Shown: positions 17,350 to 26,752 of the stretch, piece after piece
How positions within the stretch are numbered: the stretch's first letter is position 1
Layout of the letters: each line of letters opens with the position of its first letter
NCBI GenBank assembly: GCA_964512145.1
Contig: CAZEIM010000010.1
Location: forward strand, 1-64,000
DNA: 64,000 nt
Origin: CAYOHR01 sp964512145
Lineage (GTDB): Bacteria; Bacteroidota; Bacteroidia; Flavobacteriales_G; JALEGO01
Direction of reading: 5' to 3'
Position numbers and translations under genes: made by a program
Notes under the pieces: model-generated
What the model saw: the letters and a program-made list of their open reading frames with translations, nothing else
What the model was told of the DNA's origin: nothing
Databases searched by the model: none

Positions 17350-19953
17350 TTAAATTAAAGATTGTAATTTCGAAAAAATATTGTCAATTCCACTTGGATT
17401 GGTACCCCCTGCAGTTGCAAAAAAAGCTTGTCCACCTCCATTTCCATTTATTTCTTTGGCTAATTCACGCACCAAATTACCCGCATGTAGTTTTTTGTTT
17501 TCAACAACATCGTTCGATATACCTATGGAAATGGTAGCTTTTGAAGCGCCTTTTTTTGTGATTAGTATGATTCGGTTGTTGGAATTTTTTAATTGAAATA
17601 TCACATCTTTTACTACGTTTTCAGGTAAATCGGTTTCAGAAAATAAAATTTCTAAGCCACTTTTTTCAATTTTATTTTGTAATATTCTTTGCTTCCATTG
17701 TTCTGCTTTTTGTATTATAAGTTCATCCAACATCTTTTTTTGCTCATCGTTTTGTGCTACTAGCTCTTCAATATGTTTTTCTAAATTTTTTGGATGATTT
17801 AAGAAACTTTGTATCTGTTGCATTGTTTTTTCAATATTTTTAAAATATTTAATGGCGCCTTCTGAGCTAACAGCTTCAATTCTACGTATTCCGGCAGCAA
17901 CAGATGATTCGGATATTATTTTAACATAACCAAGTTGAGATGTTTCGGGTATATGCGTGCCACCACATAATTCAATAGAATCACCAAACTGAATAACTCT
18001 TACAGAATCGCCATATTTTTCTCCAAATAATGACATAGCTCCCATTTTCATAGCATCTTGAATGGGGATATTTCTTTTTTCTGTGAGGCGAATATTTTGT
18101 TGTATCATATCATTCATCAACGTTTCAATGATTTCTAACTCTTGTTCGCTAACGCGTTGAAAATGAGAGAAATCAAATCTCAAATATTCGTCAGATACAT
18201 ATGAACCTCTCTGCTCAACATGTGTGCCTAATGTTTTTCGTAAGGCATAATGCAGTAAATGGGTCGCAGAATGGTTGCAGGAAGTAAGATGTCGTTTTTT
18301 TAAATCAACTTTTGCTCTAAATAGTTTTTGAGGATTTTTAGGTAAAATTTCCGAATAATGTATGATTAAATTATTTTCCTTTTTAGTTGTAAATATGGGT
18401 ATTTTTTCTTCCTGATTTTCTAAGTATCCAGAATCTCCAATTTGTCCACCTCCTTCCGGGTAAAATGGAGTTTTGTTAAATACAAACTGATATATGGTTT
18501 TATTTTTAATATTTACACTTCGATATTTGCTGATTTTTATTTCCTCTTGTAACGAATCGTATCCTATAAATATATTTTCGGGTTGTGGATCTAATATTAC
18601 CCAATCATCTACATCCATTTTAGAGGCTGATTTGGATCTGTTTTTTTGCTCCTGTAAACATTCATGAAAAGCCTCAATATCTACCGAAATATTTTTTTCT
18701 TTTGCTAAAAGTTCTGTTAAATCAATAGGAAAACCATATGTATCATATAATGTAAATGCAAATGAACCGGATAAAATATTTGTTTTTTCTTCTTGAATTT
18801 TTTGTTCAAATAATTGAATGCCTCTTTCTAATGTTTTAAAAAACTGAGTTTCTTCTTCTCTTAACACATTCATAATAAGGTCTTTTTGTTTTTGTAGCTC
18901 CGGAAAGAAGGAGCCCATTTGTGAAGACAGAGTAGGTACTAAAGAAAATAGAAAAGGTTCTTTTATATTCAAAAAGCTGTAAGCATAACGTATAGCTCTT
19001 CGTAAAATTCTTCGTATTACATATCCTGCTCCAGTATTTGAAGGTAATTGTCCATCGGCAATACAAAAAGAAATGGCTCTAATATGATCGGCAATAACTC
19101 TGCAGGCTATATCTGTTTTTTCATTCTCTCCATATTTTATTAGGGCTAATTTTTCCAATGCCTGAATATAGGGTGTGAAAATATCGGTATCGTAATTTGA
19201 TGATTTTTGTTGTATAACTCTTGTTAATCGTTCAAATCCCATGCCCGTATCAATGTGTTTACTAGGAAGAGAAACTAAGCTAGTATCTTTTTTACGTTCG
19301 TATTGAATAAATACCAAATTCCAAATTTCAATTACTTGCGGGTCTCCGGTGTTTACTAAATCTTTTCCGGGTACTTTATTTTTTTCTTCTATACTTCTAA
19401 TGTCAACATGTATTTCTGAACATGGTCCACAGGGTCCTGTTTCACCCATCTCCCAAAAATTATCTTTTTTGCCAAAAAATAGTATTCGATCTTCCGGAAT
19501 ATGTTTTTTCCATAGATTAAAAGCTTCTTCGTCTTTCGATAAATTTTCCGAAACGTCTCCACCAAATACCGTAACGTACAGGTTGTTTTTATCAATGTTG
19601 TATACCTTTATTAATAATTCCCAAGCAAAATCTATGGCTTCTTGTTTAAAATAATCTCCGAACGACCAATTTCCAAGCATTTCAAACATAGTGTGATGGT
19701 AGGTGTCAACCCCAACCTCTTCTAAATCGTTGTGTTTTCCAGACACTCTTAAGCATTTTTGTGTATTTGCCACTCGAGTATTATCTGGTGTTTTTTCACC
19801 TAAAAAGAATTCTTTAAATTGGTTCATTCCTGCATTGGTAAATAACAACGTAGGATCGTTTTTTACCACAATAGGAGAAGAGGGTACAATAGCGTGTTGC
19901 TTTGATTTAAAATAATCGATAAATTTTTGTCTTATTTCGGTGGATGAAAGCAT
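17350..19953 (-). CDS. alaS: Alanyl-tRNA synthetase
   Basis: Class II synthetase for tRNA-Ala, about 867 residues, full length. The catalytic domain begins at STEIRQKFIDYF and includes NAGMNQFKEFFLG and the region NTQKCLRVSGKHNDLEEVG. The editing domain shows the zinc-site pieces HSATHLLHYAL and CGGTHIPETSQLG. The C-terminal DHHA1-type domain ends with GGGQAFFATAGG. I prefer ATG at 19953 (protein starting MLSSTEIRQ) over the longer TTG frame at 19971, because a promoter -7 box at 19969-19976 overlaps the longer start. It is the first gene of the long minus-strand block. Confidence 0.95.
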   Translation of the reverse strand: MLSSTEIRQKFIDYFKSKQHAIVPSSPIVVKNDPTLLFTNAGMNQFKEFFLGEKTPDNTRVANTQKCLRVSGKHNDLEEVGVDTYHHTMFEMLGNWSFGDYFKQEAIDFAWELLIKVYNIDKNNLYVTVFGGDVSENLSKDEEAFNLWKKHIPEDRILFFGKKDNFWEMGETGPCGPCSEIHVDIRSIEEKNKVPGKDLVNTGDPQVIEIWNLVFIQYERKKDTSLVSLPSKHIDTGMGFERLTRVIQQKSSNYDTDIFTPYIQALEKLALIKYGENEKTDIACRVIADHIRAISFCIADGQLPSNTGAGYVIRRILRRAIRYAYSFLNIKEPFLFSLVPTLSSQMGSFFPELQKQKDLIMNVLREEETQFFKTLERGIQLFEQKIQEEKTNILSGSFAFTLYDTYGFPIDLTELLAKEKNISVDIEAFHECLQEQKNRSKSASKMDVDDWVILDPQPENIFIGYDSLQEEIKISKYRSVNIKNKTIYQFVFNKTPFYPEGGGQIGDSGYLENQEEKIPIFTTKKENNLIIHYSEILPKNPQKLFRAKVDLKKRHLTSCNHSATHLLHYALRKTLGTHVEQRGSYVSDEYLRFDFSHFQRVSEQELEIIETLMNDMIQQNIRLTEKRNIPIQDAMKMGAMSLFGEKYGDSVRVIQFGDSIELCGGTHIPETSQLGYVKIISESSVAAGIRRIEAVSSEGAIKYFKNIEKTMQQIQSFLNHPKNLEKHIEELVAQNDEQKKMLDELIIQKAEQWKQRILQNKIEKSGLEILFSETDLPENVVKDVIFQLKNSNNRIILITKKGASKATISIGISNDVVENKKLHAGNLVRELAKEINGNGGGQAFFATAGGTNPSGIDNIFSKLQSLI

Positions 19954-19968
19954 GAAATTAATTTTATG

Positions 19969-19976
19969 CAAAAATA
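19969..19976 (-). promoter_or_regulatory. Bacteroidota-type -7 box for alaS
   Basis: Reading the minus strand, TATTTTTG matches the TAnnTTTG -7 consensus. It would start transcription about 10 nt before ATG 19953. No clear TTTG -33 box is visible, so support is moderate. Confidence 0.5.
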
Positions 19977-20044
19977 AGATTAGGTATGGATTGAAAAAAT
20001 GATATGTATATTATTTTACAGAAAAGTTTTATCTTAGCGTTGTT

Positions 20045-21019
20045 ATGGCTAAAAAATCGAAGTTTAAATATAACGTGCATACCCTTTCCTATGAAAGGGT
20101 TAAGTTAACATGGACCGAGAGAATTATTCGTTTTTTAAGCCACATTGCCATGGGCTTAGTTTTCGCCACCGTTTTTTTCTTTTTATTGTATGCATATGTT
20201 GATTCGCCTAAAGAAAAGATTTTAAAACGAGAGAATAATCAATTGCTTTTGCAGTATACCATTTTAAATAAAAAAATGGAAATATTATCTGCCGCATTAC
20301 AAGATGTGCAGCATAGAGATGATAATATTTACCGGATAATTTTTGAAGCCGATCCAATATCTAAGGATGAGAGAAATGCCGGTTTTGGAGGGGTAAACAG
20401 GTATAAAGCCCTGGAAGGATATAATAATTCCGAATTGGTTATAGAAACCTCAAAAAGAATGGATATTTTAGCTAAGAAAATATATGTTCAGTCGAAATCC
20501 TTGGACGAAATTTATTCGTTGGCAAAAAGTAAGGAGAAAATGCTAACGTGTATTCCGGCCATACAACCTTTATCCAATAAAAGTTTAGAGCGAGTAGCAT
20601 CGGGTTTTGGATACAGAATTCATCCAATTTATAAAACTTCTAAAATGCATACCGGTATGGATTTTACTGCCCCAACCGGCACAGATATATATGCCACAGG
20701 TAACGGAGTTGTTAAACATACGGAACTTTCTAATAGGGGGTACGGAAATCATGTAATTATTTCGCATGGTTTTGGGTACGAAACTTTATACGCACACCTA
20801 AGTAAAATTGAAGTAAAAAAGGGACAAACAATTAATAGGGGAGATGTGATTGGAAAATTGGGAAATACAGGCACCTCTACGGCACCTCACTTACATTATG
20901 AAGTACACAGAGATGGAAATCCAATTGATCCATTAAATTATTATTTTAACGATTTATCGGCTGAAGAATTTGAGAAAATGTTAATTATATCTTCTTCCGG
21001 AAGCCAGTCATTCGATTAA
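20045..21019 (+). CDS. LytM-type M23 peptidase (cell-wall endopeptidase or divisome-type activator)
   Basis: 324 residues. One N-terminal membrane segment (about residues 33-53) is followed by a short coiled region (LLLQYTILNKKMEILSAAL) and a LytM domain from ~185. The zinc ligands are visible: HTGMD (HxxxD) and HLHYEVH (HxH). It is therefore likely an active periplasmic peptidoglycan endopeptidase tethered to the inner membrane. It is divergent from alaS and 3 nt ahead of the MerR-like gene, so the two are probably cotranscribed. Confidence 0.9.
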   Translation: MAKKSKFKYNVHTLSYERVKLTWTERIIRFLSHIAMGLVFATVFFFLLYAYVDSPKEKILKRENNQLLLQYTILNKKMEILSAALQDVQHRDDNIYRIIFEADPISKDERNAGFGGVNRYKALEGYNNSELVIETSKRMDILAKKIYVQSKSLDEIYSLAKSKEKMLTCIPAIQPLSNKSLERVASGFGYRIHPIYKTSKMHTGMDFTAPTGTDIYATGNGVVKHTELSNRGYGNHVIISHGFGYETLYAHLSKIEVKKGQTINRGDVIGKLGNTGTSTAPHLHYEVHRDGNPIDPLNYYFNDLSAEEFEKMLIISSSGSQSFD

Positions 21020-21022
21020 TTT

Positions 21023-21355
21023 ATGCCTTATATAGAAAAAGAACCCGAAAAAATATTTTATACGATTGGTGAAATTGCAAAAATTCTTGATGTAAATACT
21101 TCTTTAATAAGATTTTGGGAAAAAGAATTTACCATCATTAAACCTAAAAAAAATAAAAAAGGAAATCGTTTATTTAGCCCTCAAGATTTAGAAAATATTA
21201 AGCAGATATATCATTTAGTGAAAGAAAAAGGGTATACTTTAGATGGTGCAAAAAAAGAACTTTCCATGCTTAAGCCGAGTGAAGATCATATATTGTTGTT
21301 GAAATTACAGAATATAAAACAACAATTAATAGACATATCCTCCAAATTACCTTAA
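21023..21355 (+). CDS. MerR family DNA-binding regulator
   Basis: 110 residues. The N-terminal winged helix-turn-helix reads FYTIGEIAKILDVNTSLIRFWEKEF, then a wing and QDLENIKQIYHLVKEKGYTLDGAKKEL. No effector domain or metal-binding cysteines follow, so it is a minimal MerR type, as often paired with M23 peptidase genes in Bacteroidota. The target is unknown. It directly precedes the polysaccharide genes. Confidence 0.88.
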   Translation: MPYIEKEPEKIFYTIGEIAKILDVNTSLIRFWEKEFTIIKPKKNKKGNRLFSPQDLENIKQIYHLVKEKGYTLDGAKKELSMLKPSEDHILLLKLQNIKQQLIDISSKLP

Positions 21356-21365
21356 CAGCACTTCA

Positions 21366-22655
21366 TTGGATACTCAAAAACTCAGACATTCATTTAATAT
21401 TGAGTCTAAAGTAGATGCTATCATTACTATAGCTGTTTTTTTTAGTGTTTTTATTAGTTCTTGGACTTTTTTTAAATACCCTTTTGAGTTTTATTTGGCC
21501 TATGTACCCATGATTTTATTAATTCCTTTTTTTATCGCTAAATATAGATTTCCAAAATGGCTGGTTTTTGCTTTTATGTATTTATTAATTGTAGGCGTAG
21601 TTCAGGTATTTGCCGGAAATAATACCTACGCTCAATTTTTTAAAATCTTTTTGGGTATTTTTTTTAGTGTATTTTTTTATGATGGTGTGATAAAAAGTTA
21701 TCGATTCGATATCCCCTTTTTATTTAAGATGTACTTAAAAGGAGCCTTTTTTATGGCGGTTATTGCCTTAATTCAATACCTGTCTTTTAAAATTGGGTTT
21801 AAGCCTGGGTATGATTATTCCTGGTTTCTGAATAAATATGGTGTTAATGCACAGGGAACAAATATAATACGAATTTCGGGTATGTATTCCGAGCCATCGC
21901 AAATGGCTATTGTGCAGTCACCGGCAATGTTTGTAGCTCTCTATACATTGTTTACTCGAAATTTCCAATATTATTCTTTATATCAAATCGCTATCATTAT
22001 TTTTACCTATACACTAACATTTTCCAGTGTTGGATATGCCGGAATTTTTGTGATTACGTTATTACTGCTTATTAATTATGGAGTACTTAGGTATTTGTTT
22101 TTGCTTATTCCAGTAGGTATTCTAACTTTTTATGTGCTGTATAAAAATGTGCCCGATTTTACTCAACGAGTAGACGACACTATTTATGTGTTTACCACCA
22201 GCAAATATAAACTTGGAAAAACTCATGGATCGAGTATTATTTTATACGATAATTTTCAGGTGGCTACCACTAATTTATGGCATAACCCGATCACCGGAAC
22301 AGGCTTGGGCTCCCATTTTATCGCTTTTCATAAGTATTCGGTCACCAAACAAATTCATCATAAAGGTTTTATGGGAAACCAATACGATGCTAACTCTCTT
22401 TTTTTACGTATTATGTCTGAAAATGGTATTATAGGCATAGTTCTGGTGTTTGTGTTTATATATTCCTTTTACATAGGAAGAAGTGCCGATTTACAAGATG
22501 AATATTGGGTAATTTCCAATGCAATGCTGGTTATTATGTTGCTTTTTCTCTTGCGTCAGGGACATTATTTTATCAATGGTTTTCCATTATTTATATTAAT
22601 GTATTATTATAATAAGGTACAGTTTAATTTACAACATCAAGTACATGCCGCCTAA
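21366..22655 (+). CDS. O-antigen polymerase/ligase-like membrane protein
   Basis: 429 residues, about ten to twelve hydrophobic segments, with a large periplasmic loop near residues 275-335 holding HNPITGTGLGSHF, an arrangement typical of Wzy polymerases and WaaL ligases. The NPITGTGLG motif is common in that superfamily. The apparent start is TTG at 21366, only 10 nt after the regulator gene; the next in-frame Met is inside the second membrane segment. It overlaps the following glycosyltransferase by 11 nt and is the first gene of a four-gene glycan operon. Whether it polymerises or ligates cannot be decided by eye. Confidence 0.75.
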   Translation: MDTQKLRHSFNIESKVDAIITIAVFFSVFISSWTFFKYPFEFYLAYVPMILLIPFFIAKYRFPKWLVFAFMYLLIVGVVQVFAGNNTYAQFFKIFLGIFFSVFFYDGVIKSYRFDIPFLFKMYLKGAFFMAVIALIQYLSFKIGFKPGYDYSWFLNKYGVNAQGTNIIRISGMYSEPSQMAIVQSPAMFVALYTLFTRNFQYYSLYQIAIIIFTYTLTFSSVGYAGIFVITLLLLINYGVLRYLFLLIPVGILTFYVLYKNVPDFTQRVDDTIYVFTTSKYKLGKTHGSSIILYDNFQVATTNLWHNPITGTGLGSHFIAFHKYSVTKQIHHKGFMGNQYDANSLFLRIMSENGIIGIVLVFVFIYSFYIGRSADLQDEYWVISNAMLVIMLLFLLRQGHYFINGFPLFILMYYYNKVQFNLQHQVHAA

Positions 22656-23694
22656 AAAAATATTGTTTTTATTTACCGAATTATCGGGATATTTTTTAGC
22701 ATGTTTGCAATCGTTACAGGAACATACGATTTTTGTAGTGTATTGGCCTTTAAATAATCAAGCACCTTTTCAATTCCATTTTGATGCTTACCCGCATGTA
22801 AATTTTGTGGAGAGAAACAGCTTTTCTGACAATACACTTTTGGAGTATTGCACATCCTTGAAGCCCGATGTTGTGGTGTGTTGTGGTTGGATGGATAAAG
22901 CATATGTTAAGGTTTGTAATAATTTTTATCCTGAGGTTCCAACCATATTAACCTTAGACAATCACTGGAAAGGTACACTAAAACAACATGTACTTTCCAT
23001 TGTTAGTCCATGGTATCTGTTAAAAATTTTTTCCCATATTTGGATTCCCGGAAAACCGCAAATACGGTATGCTCAAAAATTAGGATTTACCGCACAAAAT
23101 ATTCTCATAGGATTTTATTCGGCCGATGTTCCTTTATTTGAAAAATCACATATACACAGAGATAAATCCGGTGCATTTCCTCAAAAATTTATTTTTATAG
23201 GACGTTATGTACCTGAAAAAGGGCTGCAATGTTTGTGGGATGCATTTACGCTCTTTTTAAATGAATCTAATAATCCTTGGGAGTTATACTGTATAGGAAC
23301 CGGTCCTATGTGGGATCAAAGAATAAATCACCCATCTGTACATCACGAAGGATTTAAGCAACCCCATGAAATAAATACCTACCTAAAACAAGGAGGAGTA
23401 TTTGTATTCCCAAGTCTTGAAGAACCTTGGGGAGTAGCCTTGCATGAAATGTGTGCAGCTGGTTTACCTGTTATTTGTTCTTCAAAAGTAGGCTCTGCAT
23501 CTATGTTTGTGGAAGAAGGTAAAAACGGCTTTGTTTTTCCTGCAGGAAATACAGGGGCATTAAAAGAGTTGATGGTGCGTTTTTCTAATTTTACCTCTGA
23601 GCAGTTGTGGAAAATGAGTGAAGAAAGCCATGAAATTTCATGTAAAATTACACCTGAAACATGGAAAAAAACCTTACTTTCGGTTTTCAAATAA
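22645..23694 (+). CDS. Glycosyltransferase, GT4-like
   Basis: 349 residues without membrane segments. The C-terminal half has the GT-B donor-binding layout: FIFIGRYVPEKGL near residue 185 and the EX7E-type segment FPSLEEPWGVALHEMCAAGLPVI near 250. It is expected to add a sugar to a surface-glycan intermediate on the cytoplasmic face; donor and acceptor are unknown. It overlaps the polymerase gene by 11 nt and ends 1 nt before asnB. Confidence 0.85.
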   Translation: MPPKKILFLFTELSGYFLACLQSLQEHTIFVVYWPLNNQAPFQFHFDAYPHVNFVERNSFSDNTLLEYCTSLKPDVVVCCGWMDKAYVKVCNNFYPEVPTILTLDNHWKGTLKQHVLSIVSPWYLLKIFSHIWIPGKPQIRYAQKLGFTAQNILIGFYSADVPLFEKSHIHRDKSGAFPQKFIFIGRYVPEKGLQCLWDAFTLFLNESNNPWELYCIGTGPMWDQRINHPSVHHEGFKQPHEINTYLKQGGVFVFPSLEEPWGVALHEMCAAGLPVICSSKVGSASMFVEEGKNGFVFPAGNTGALKELMVRFSNFTSEQLWKMSEESHEISCKITPETWKKTLLSVFK

Positions 23695-23695
23695 C

Positions 23696-25558
23696 ATGTG
23701 TGGCATAAATGGTATATGGTTAAAAAGCAATGTCACTTCTTTTAATACAGAAGAAGTGATACAGCAAATGAACGTGTGTCTTAATCATAGAGGTCCCGAT
23801 GCTTCGGGAGTATATATTCACCAAAATATAGGTTTAGGACATGTTCGGCTTGCTATTTTAGGACTTGGAGATGAAGGTAATCAACCCATGTTATCCGCCA
23901 ACGGAAGATATGTTTTGGTATATAACGGAGAATTGTACAACTACGCTTCGCTTAAACAAAAATTACCCGAATATCCCTATAAAACCAATACCGATAGCGA
24001 GGTGATATTGGCTTATTTTACTCAATACGGTGTTAAAAGTTTTGAATACTTTGATGGTATGTTTGCTTTTTCCATATTAGATGTTGAGCTAAATACAATA
24101 TACCTTATACGCGACAGATTGGGTGTAAAACCTTTGTATTTTTTTGAAAACGAGGATGTTTTTTTATTTTCTTCTGAAATAAGACCAATAATTCATAGTA
24201 ATATCAGTTCTTTTTCGGTTGACAAATCCTCAATAGCCGAATATCTTAGAAATCAAACTACGTATACTCCAAGAACGATAATAAAAGGAGTACACAGCTT
24301 GCCATCAGGCACATATCTGGAGTTGAACAAAAATTCTATTCAGCAACATCGGTTTTACGATATACGGCAACAGATTCATATTCAAGAAAAAAAACATTCT
24401 TCCATTACTAAATTAGAGGCCATTGCTAAAACCAAAAGCTTATTTTATAAAGCGGTTGAAAAACGTTTAATTTCAGATGTACCATTTGGAGCTTTTTTAT
24501 CCGGTGGAATCGACTCATCGGCAGTAGTAGGGGTAATGAGTGAGTATTTGTCTTCCCCGGTAAATACTTTTTCGGTGGTTTTTGATGAAAAAATGTTTTC
24601 GGAAGCAACTTATGCACAACAAATCGCTCAAAAATATCGCACCAAACATTGCGAAATAATATTGAAACCTAAGGATATATTAGATAAAATTCCCGAGTTT
24701 TTTAAACACATGGATCATCCTACGGTAGATGGTTTTAATACATATATAGTATCTGAAGAAACCCGAAAGCAGGGAGTTAAAATGGTGCTTTCCGGTATAG
24801 GAGGAGATGAGTTGTTTGCCGGTTATCCTTTATTTACTCGATTGTACCATGCACAAAAGAGAAATATTTTGTTTAATTATTCTTTTCCGTTGCGGTATAT
24901 ATTTTCTCCTATTTTAAAACACTTTTCGGCTATTAAATATCAAAAATTATCTGAATTATTCTCTCAGCCTACTTTTGAATTAGCTCAGGCACATGAAATT
25001 CAACGAAGTTTATTCAGTAACTCACAAATACGGCAAATGCTTTCATTTGATGTTACACCTCATGAGATTTTAAACATTCCTTCGAATCATTCGGACTATA
25101 TATTTCAAGATATATCTATGTTGGAGCTGCAAACCTATTTATCCCATGTGCTCTTAAGGGATACCGATCAAATGAGTATGGCACATGCCTTAGAGGTACG
25201 AGAACCTTTTTTAGATAAAGATTTGGTTGAATTTGTACTTTCATTAAAAGATGCTTTAAAATATCCTTATACCCCTAAAGAATTGTTTGTATTAGCGATG
25301 CAGGATGTTTTGCCCAAGGACATTATTCACAGACCTAAAATGGGATTTGTGTTGCCTTGGCAAATATGGTTAAAAAATGAATTAAAAGATTTTACCCAAC
25401 AAAGTATCGAGAACCTGAGTAAGCGAGATTATTTTAATAAAACGCTTGTTTTACAATGGTGGAAGCGATTTTTAAAAGATGACCCCGGGGTTAGTTGGTC
25501 TAGAATATGGAGTTTAGTGGTATTGGAACAATGGATGATAAAAAATGACGTACAATAA
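23696..25558 (+). CDS. asnB: Asparagine synthase (glutamine-hydrolysing)-like amidotransferase
   Basis: 620 residues. I start it at ATG 23696 because the protein must begin Met-Cys (MCGING), Cys2 being the glutaminase nucleophile; the longer frame adds 26 residues before it. The N-terminal class II amidotransferase domain includes LNHRGPDASG and YNGELYNY. The synthetase domain has the PP-loop SGGIDSSA, then GGDELFAGYP and MSMAHALEVREPFLD. The family makes asparagine from aspartate, but inside polysaccharide operons members often amidate a sugar carboxylate. It overlaps the next glycosyltransferase by 14 nt. Confidence 0.9.
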   Translation: MCGINGIWLKSNVTSFNTEEVIQQMNVCLNHRGPDASGVYIHQNIGLGHVRLAILGLGDEGNQPMLSANGRYVLVYNGELYNYASLKQKLPEYPYKTNTDSEVILAYFTQYGVKSFEYFDGMFAFSILDVELNTIYLIRDRLGVKPLYFFENEDVFLFSSEIRPIIHSNISSFSVDKSSIAEYLRNQTTYTPRTIIKGVHSLPSGTYLELNKNSIQQHRFYDIRQQIHIQEKKHSSITKLEAIAKTKSLFYKAVEKRLISDVPFGAFLSGGIDSSAVVGVMSEYLSSPVNTFSVVFDEKMFSEATYAQQIAQKYRTKHCEIILKPKDILDKIPEFFKHMDHPTVDGFNTYIVSEETRKQGVKMVLSGIGGDELFAGYPLFTRLYHAQKRNILFNYSFPLRYIFSPILKHFSAIKYQKLSELFSQPTFELAQAHEIQRSLFSNSQIRQMLSFDVTPHEILNIPSNHSDYIFQDISMLELQTYLSHVLLRDTDQMSMAHALEVREPFLDKDLVEFVLSLKDALKYPYTPKELFVLAMQDVLPKDIIHRPKMGFVLPWQIWLKNELKDFTQQSIENLSKRDYFNKTLVLQWWKRFLKDDPGVSWSRIWSLVVLEQWMIKNDVQ

Positions 25559-26693
25559 GCCTTCTTTATTAATTTTTTCTGATTGGTATTATCCGGCATA
25601 TAAGGCAGGAGGCCCTGTAACTTCTTTAAAAAATCTTACGCATAATTTAAAAGAGTTTTTTGATATATATGTTATTACCGGTGCATACGATGTACAATCC
25701 AATAAGTATTTACCCGAAATTGTTGTAAATGAATGGCAAACGTTGGAAGGTATTCATGTTCTTTATTTATCTAAAAATAAGTGGACGTACACATCGTTAA
25801 AAAAACATATTTCGTATACCGGAGCACGAATTTGGTATTTAAATAGTTTATTTTCGGTGTATTTTACCTTATTGCCTTTACTGTTGTTTGCACTTCAGTT
25901 TAGAAAGACAAAAGTTTTTTTAGCACCCCGAGGAATGCTAGGACAGGGGGCATTAGGAATTAAAGCACGTAAAAAAAAGTTGTTTTTGCGTTTAGCATAT
26001 ATATTGGGTTTGTATAAACGCGTACATTGGCACGCCACCGCTTTAGAAGAGCAACAAGAAATTATACAAAATTTTGGAACTCATAGTACAGTATTTGTGA
26101 TCCCTAATTTAACATCAACTCCAGCATTACAAGATTTTATAGCCATAAAACCATCTCCTGTGCGTAAATTTTTATTTTGTTCCCGAATTTCTCCCAAAAA
26201 AAATTTATTGTATGCTTTGCAGTGTTTTCAGGAAATTAACACCCCTTATGAATTAAATATTGTTGGCCCTGCCGAAGATGATGAGTATTATAATACGTGT
26301 GTTCGATATACCGAAAATCACTCTTTGTTTTCGGTTCACTTTTTAGGAGCCAAAACACCCGTGGAGCTATCTAACATATATTTGGAACACGATTTTTTTA
26401 TTTTACCTACCTTACATGAAAATTTTGGTCATGTAATTGTAGAAGCTTTACAATTTGGCTTGCCGGTTATTATTAGCAACCAAACTCCCTGGAGAAATTT
26501 ATCACTATTAGGCATTGGATGGGATATTGATTTAAAGGACAAAAACGCTTTTATTAGAGCTATACAACAATGCCTTACTATGTCTACAAGGGAGTATGAT
26601 GATTACAGCCAAAAAGCTAAAAAATTTGCTCAAGAACATTTTAATACCGAAGCTTTGGTAAAGGAATATAAAAACATGTTTTTATCCCCATAA
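25545..26693 (+). CDS. Glycosyltransferase, GT4-like
   Basis: 382 residues. The N-terminal segment FSDWYYPAYKAGGPVTSLKNL is the acceptor-side loop typical of GT4 enzymes. The C-terminal half has FLFCSRISPKKNL and the EX7E-like LPTLHENFGHVIVEALQFGLPVI. Cytoplasmic, acting on a glycan intermediate. It is the last gene of the 21366-26693 operon, and is followed by a convergent aminotransferase gene after ~60 nt. Confidence 0.85.
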   Translation: MTYNKPSLLIFSDWYYPAYKAGGPVTSLKNLTHNLKEFFDIYVITGAYDVQSNKYLPEIVVNEWQTLEGIHVLYLSKNKWTYTSLKKHISYTGARIWYLNSLFSVYFTLLPLLLFALQFRKTKVFLAPRGMLGQGALGIKARKKKLFLRLAYILGLYKRVHWHATALEEQQEIIQNFGTHSTVFVIPNLTSTPALQDFIAIKPSPVRKFLFCSRISPKKNLLYALQCFQEINTPYELNIVGPAEDDEYYNTCVRYTENHSLFSVHFLGAKTPVELSNIYLEHDFFILPTLHENFGHVIVEALQFGLPVIISNQTPWRNLSLLGIGWDIDLKDKNAFIRAIQQCLTMSTREYDDYSQKAKKFAQEHFNTEALVKEYKNMFLSP

Positions 26694-26752
26694 TATATAT
26701 CATGAGCCACATTTTTTGTGGTCAATACTTCACATAAGGTTTGTTTACAAGA

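Noticed and set aside
23618..23695. Longer N-terminus for the AsnB protein
   Set aside because: The glutaminase nucleophile must be Cys2 after Met, so the start is at 23696; the extension overlaps the preceding gene in another frame.
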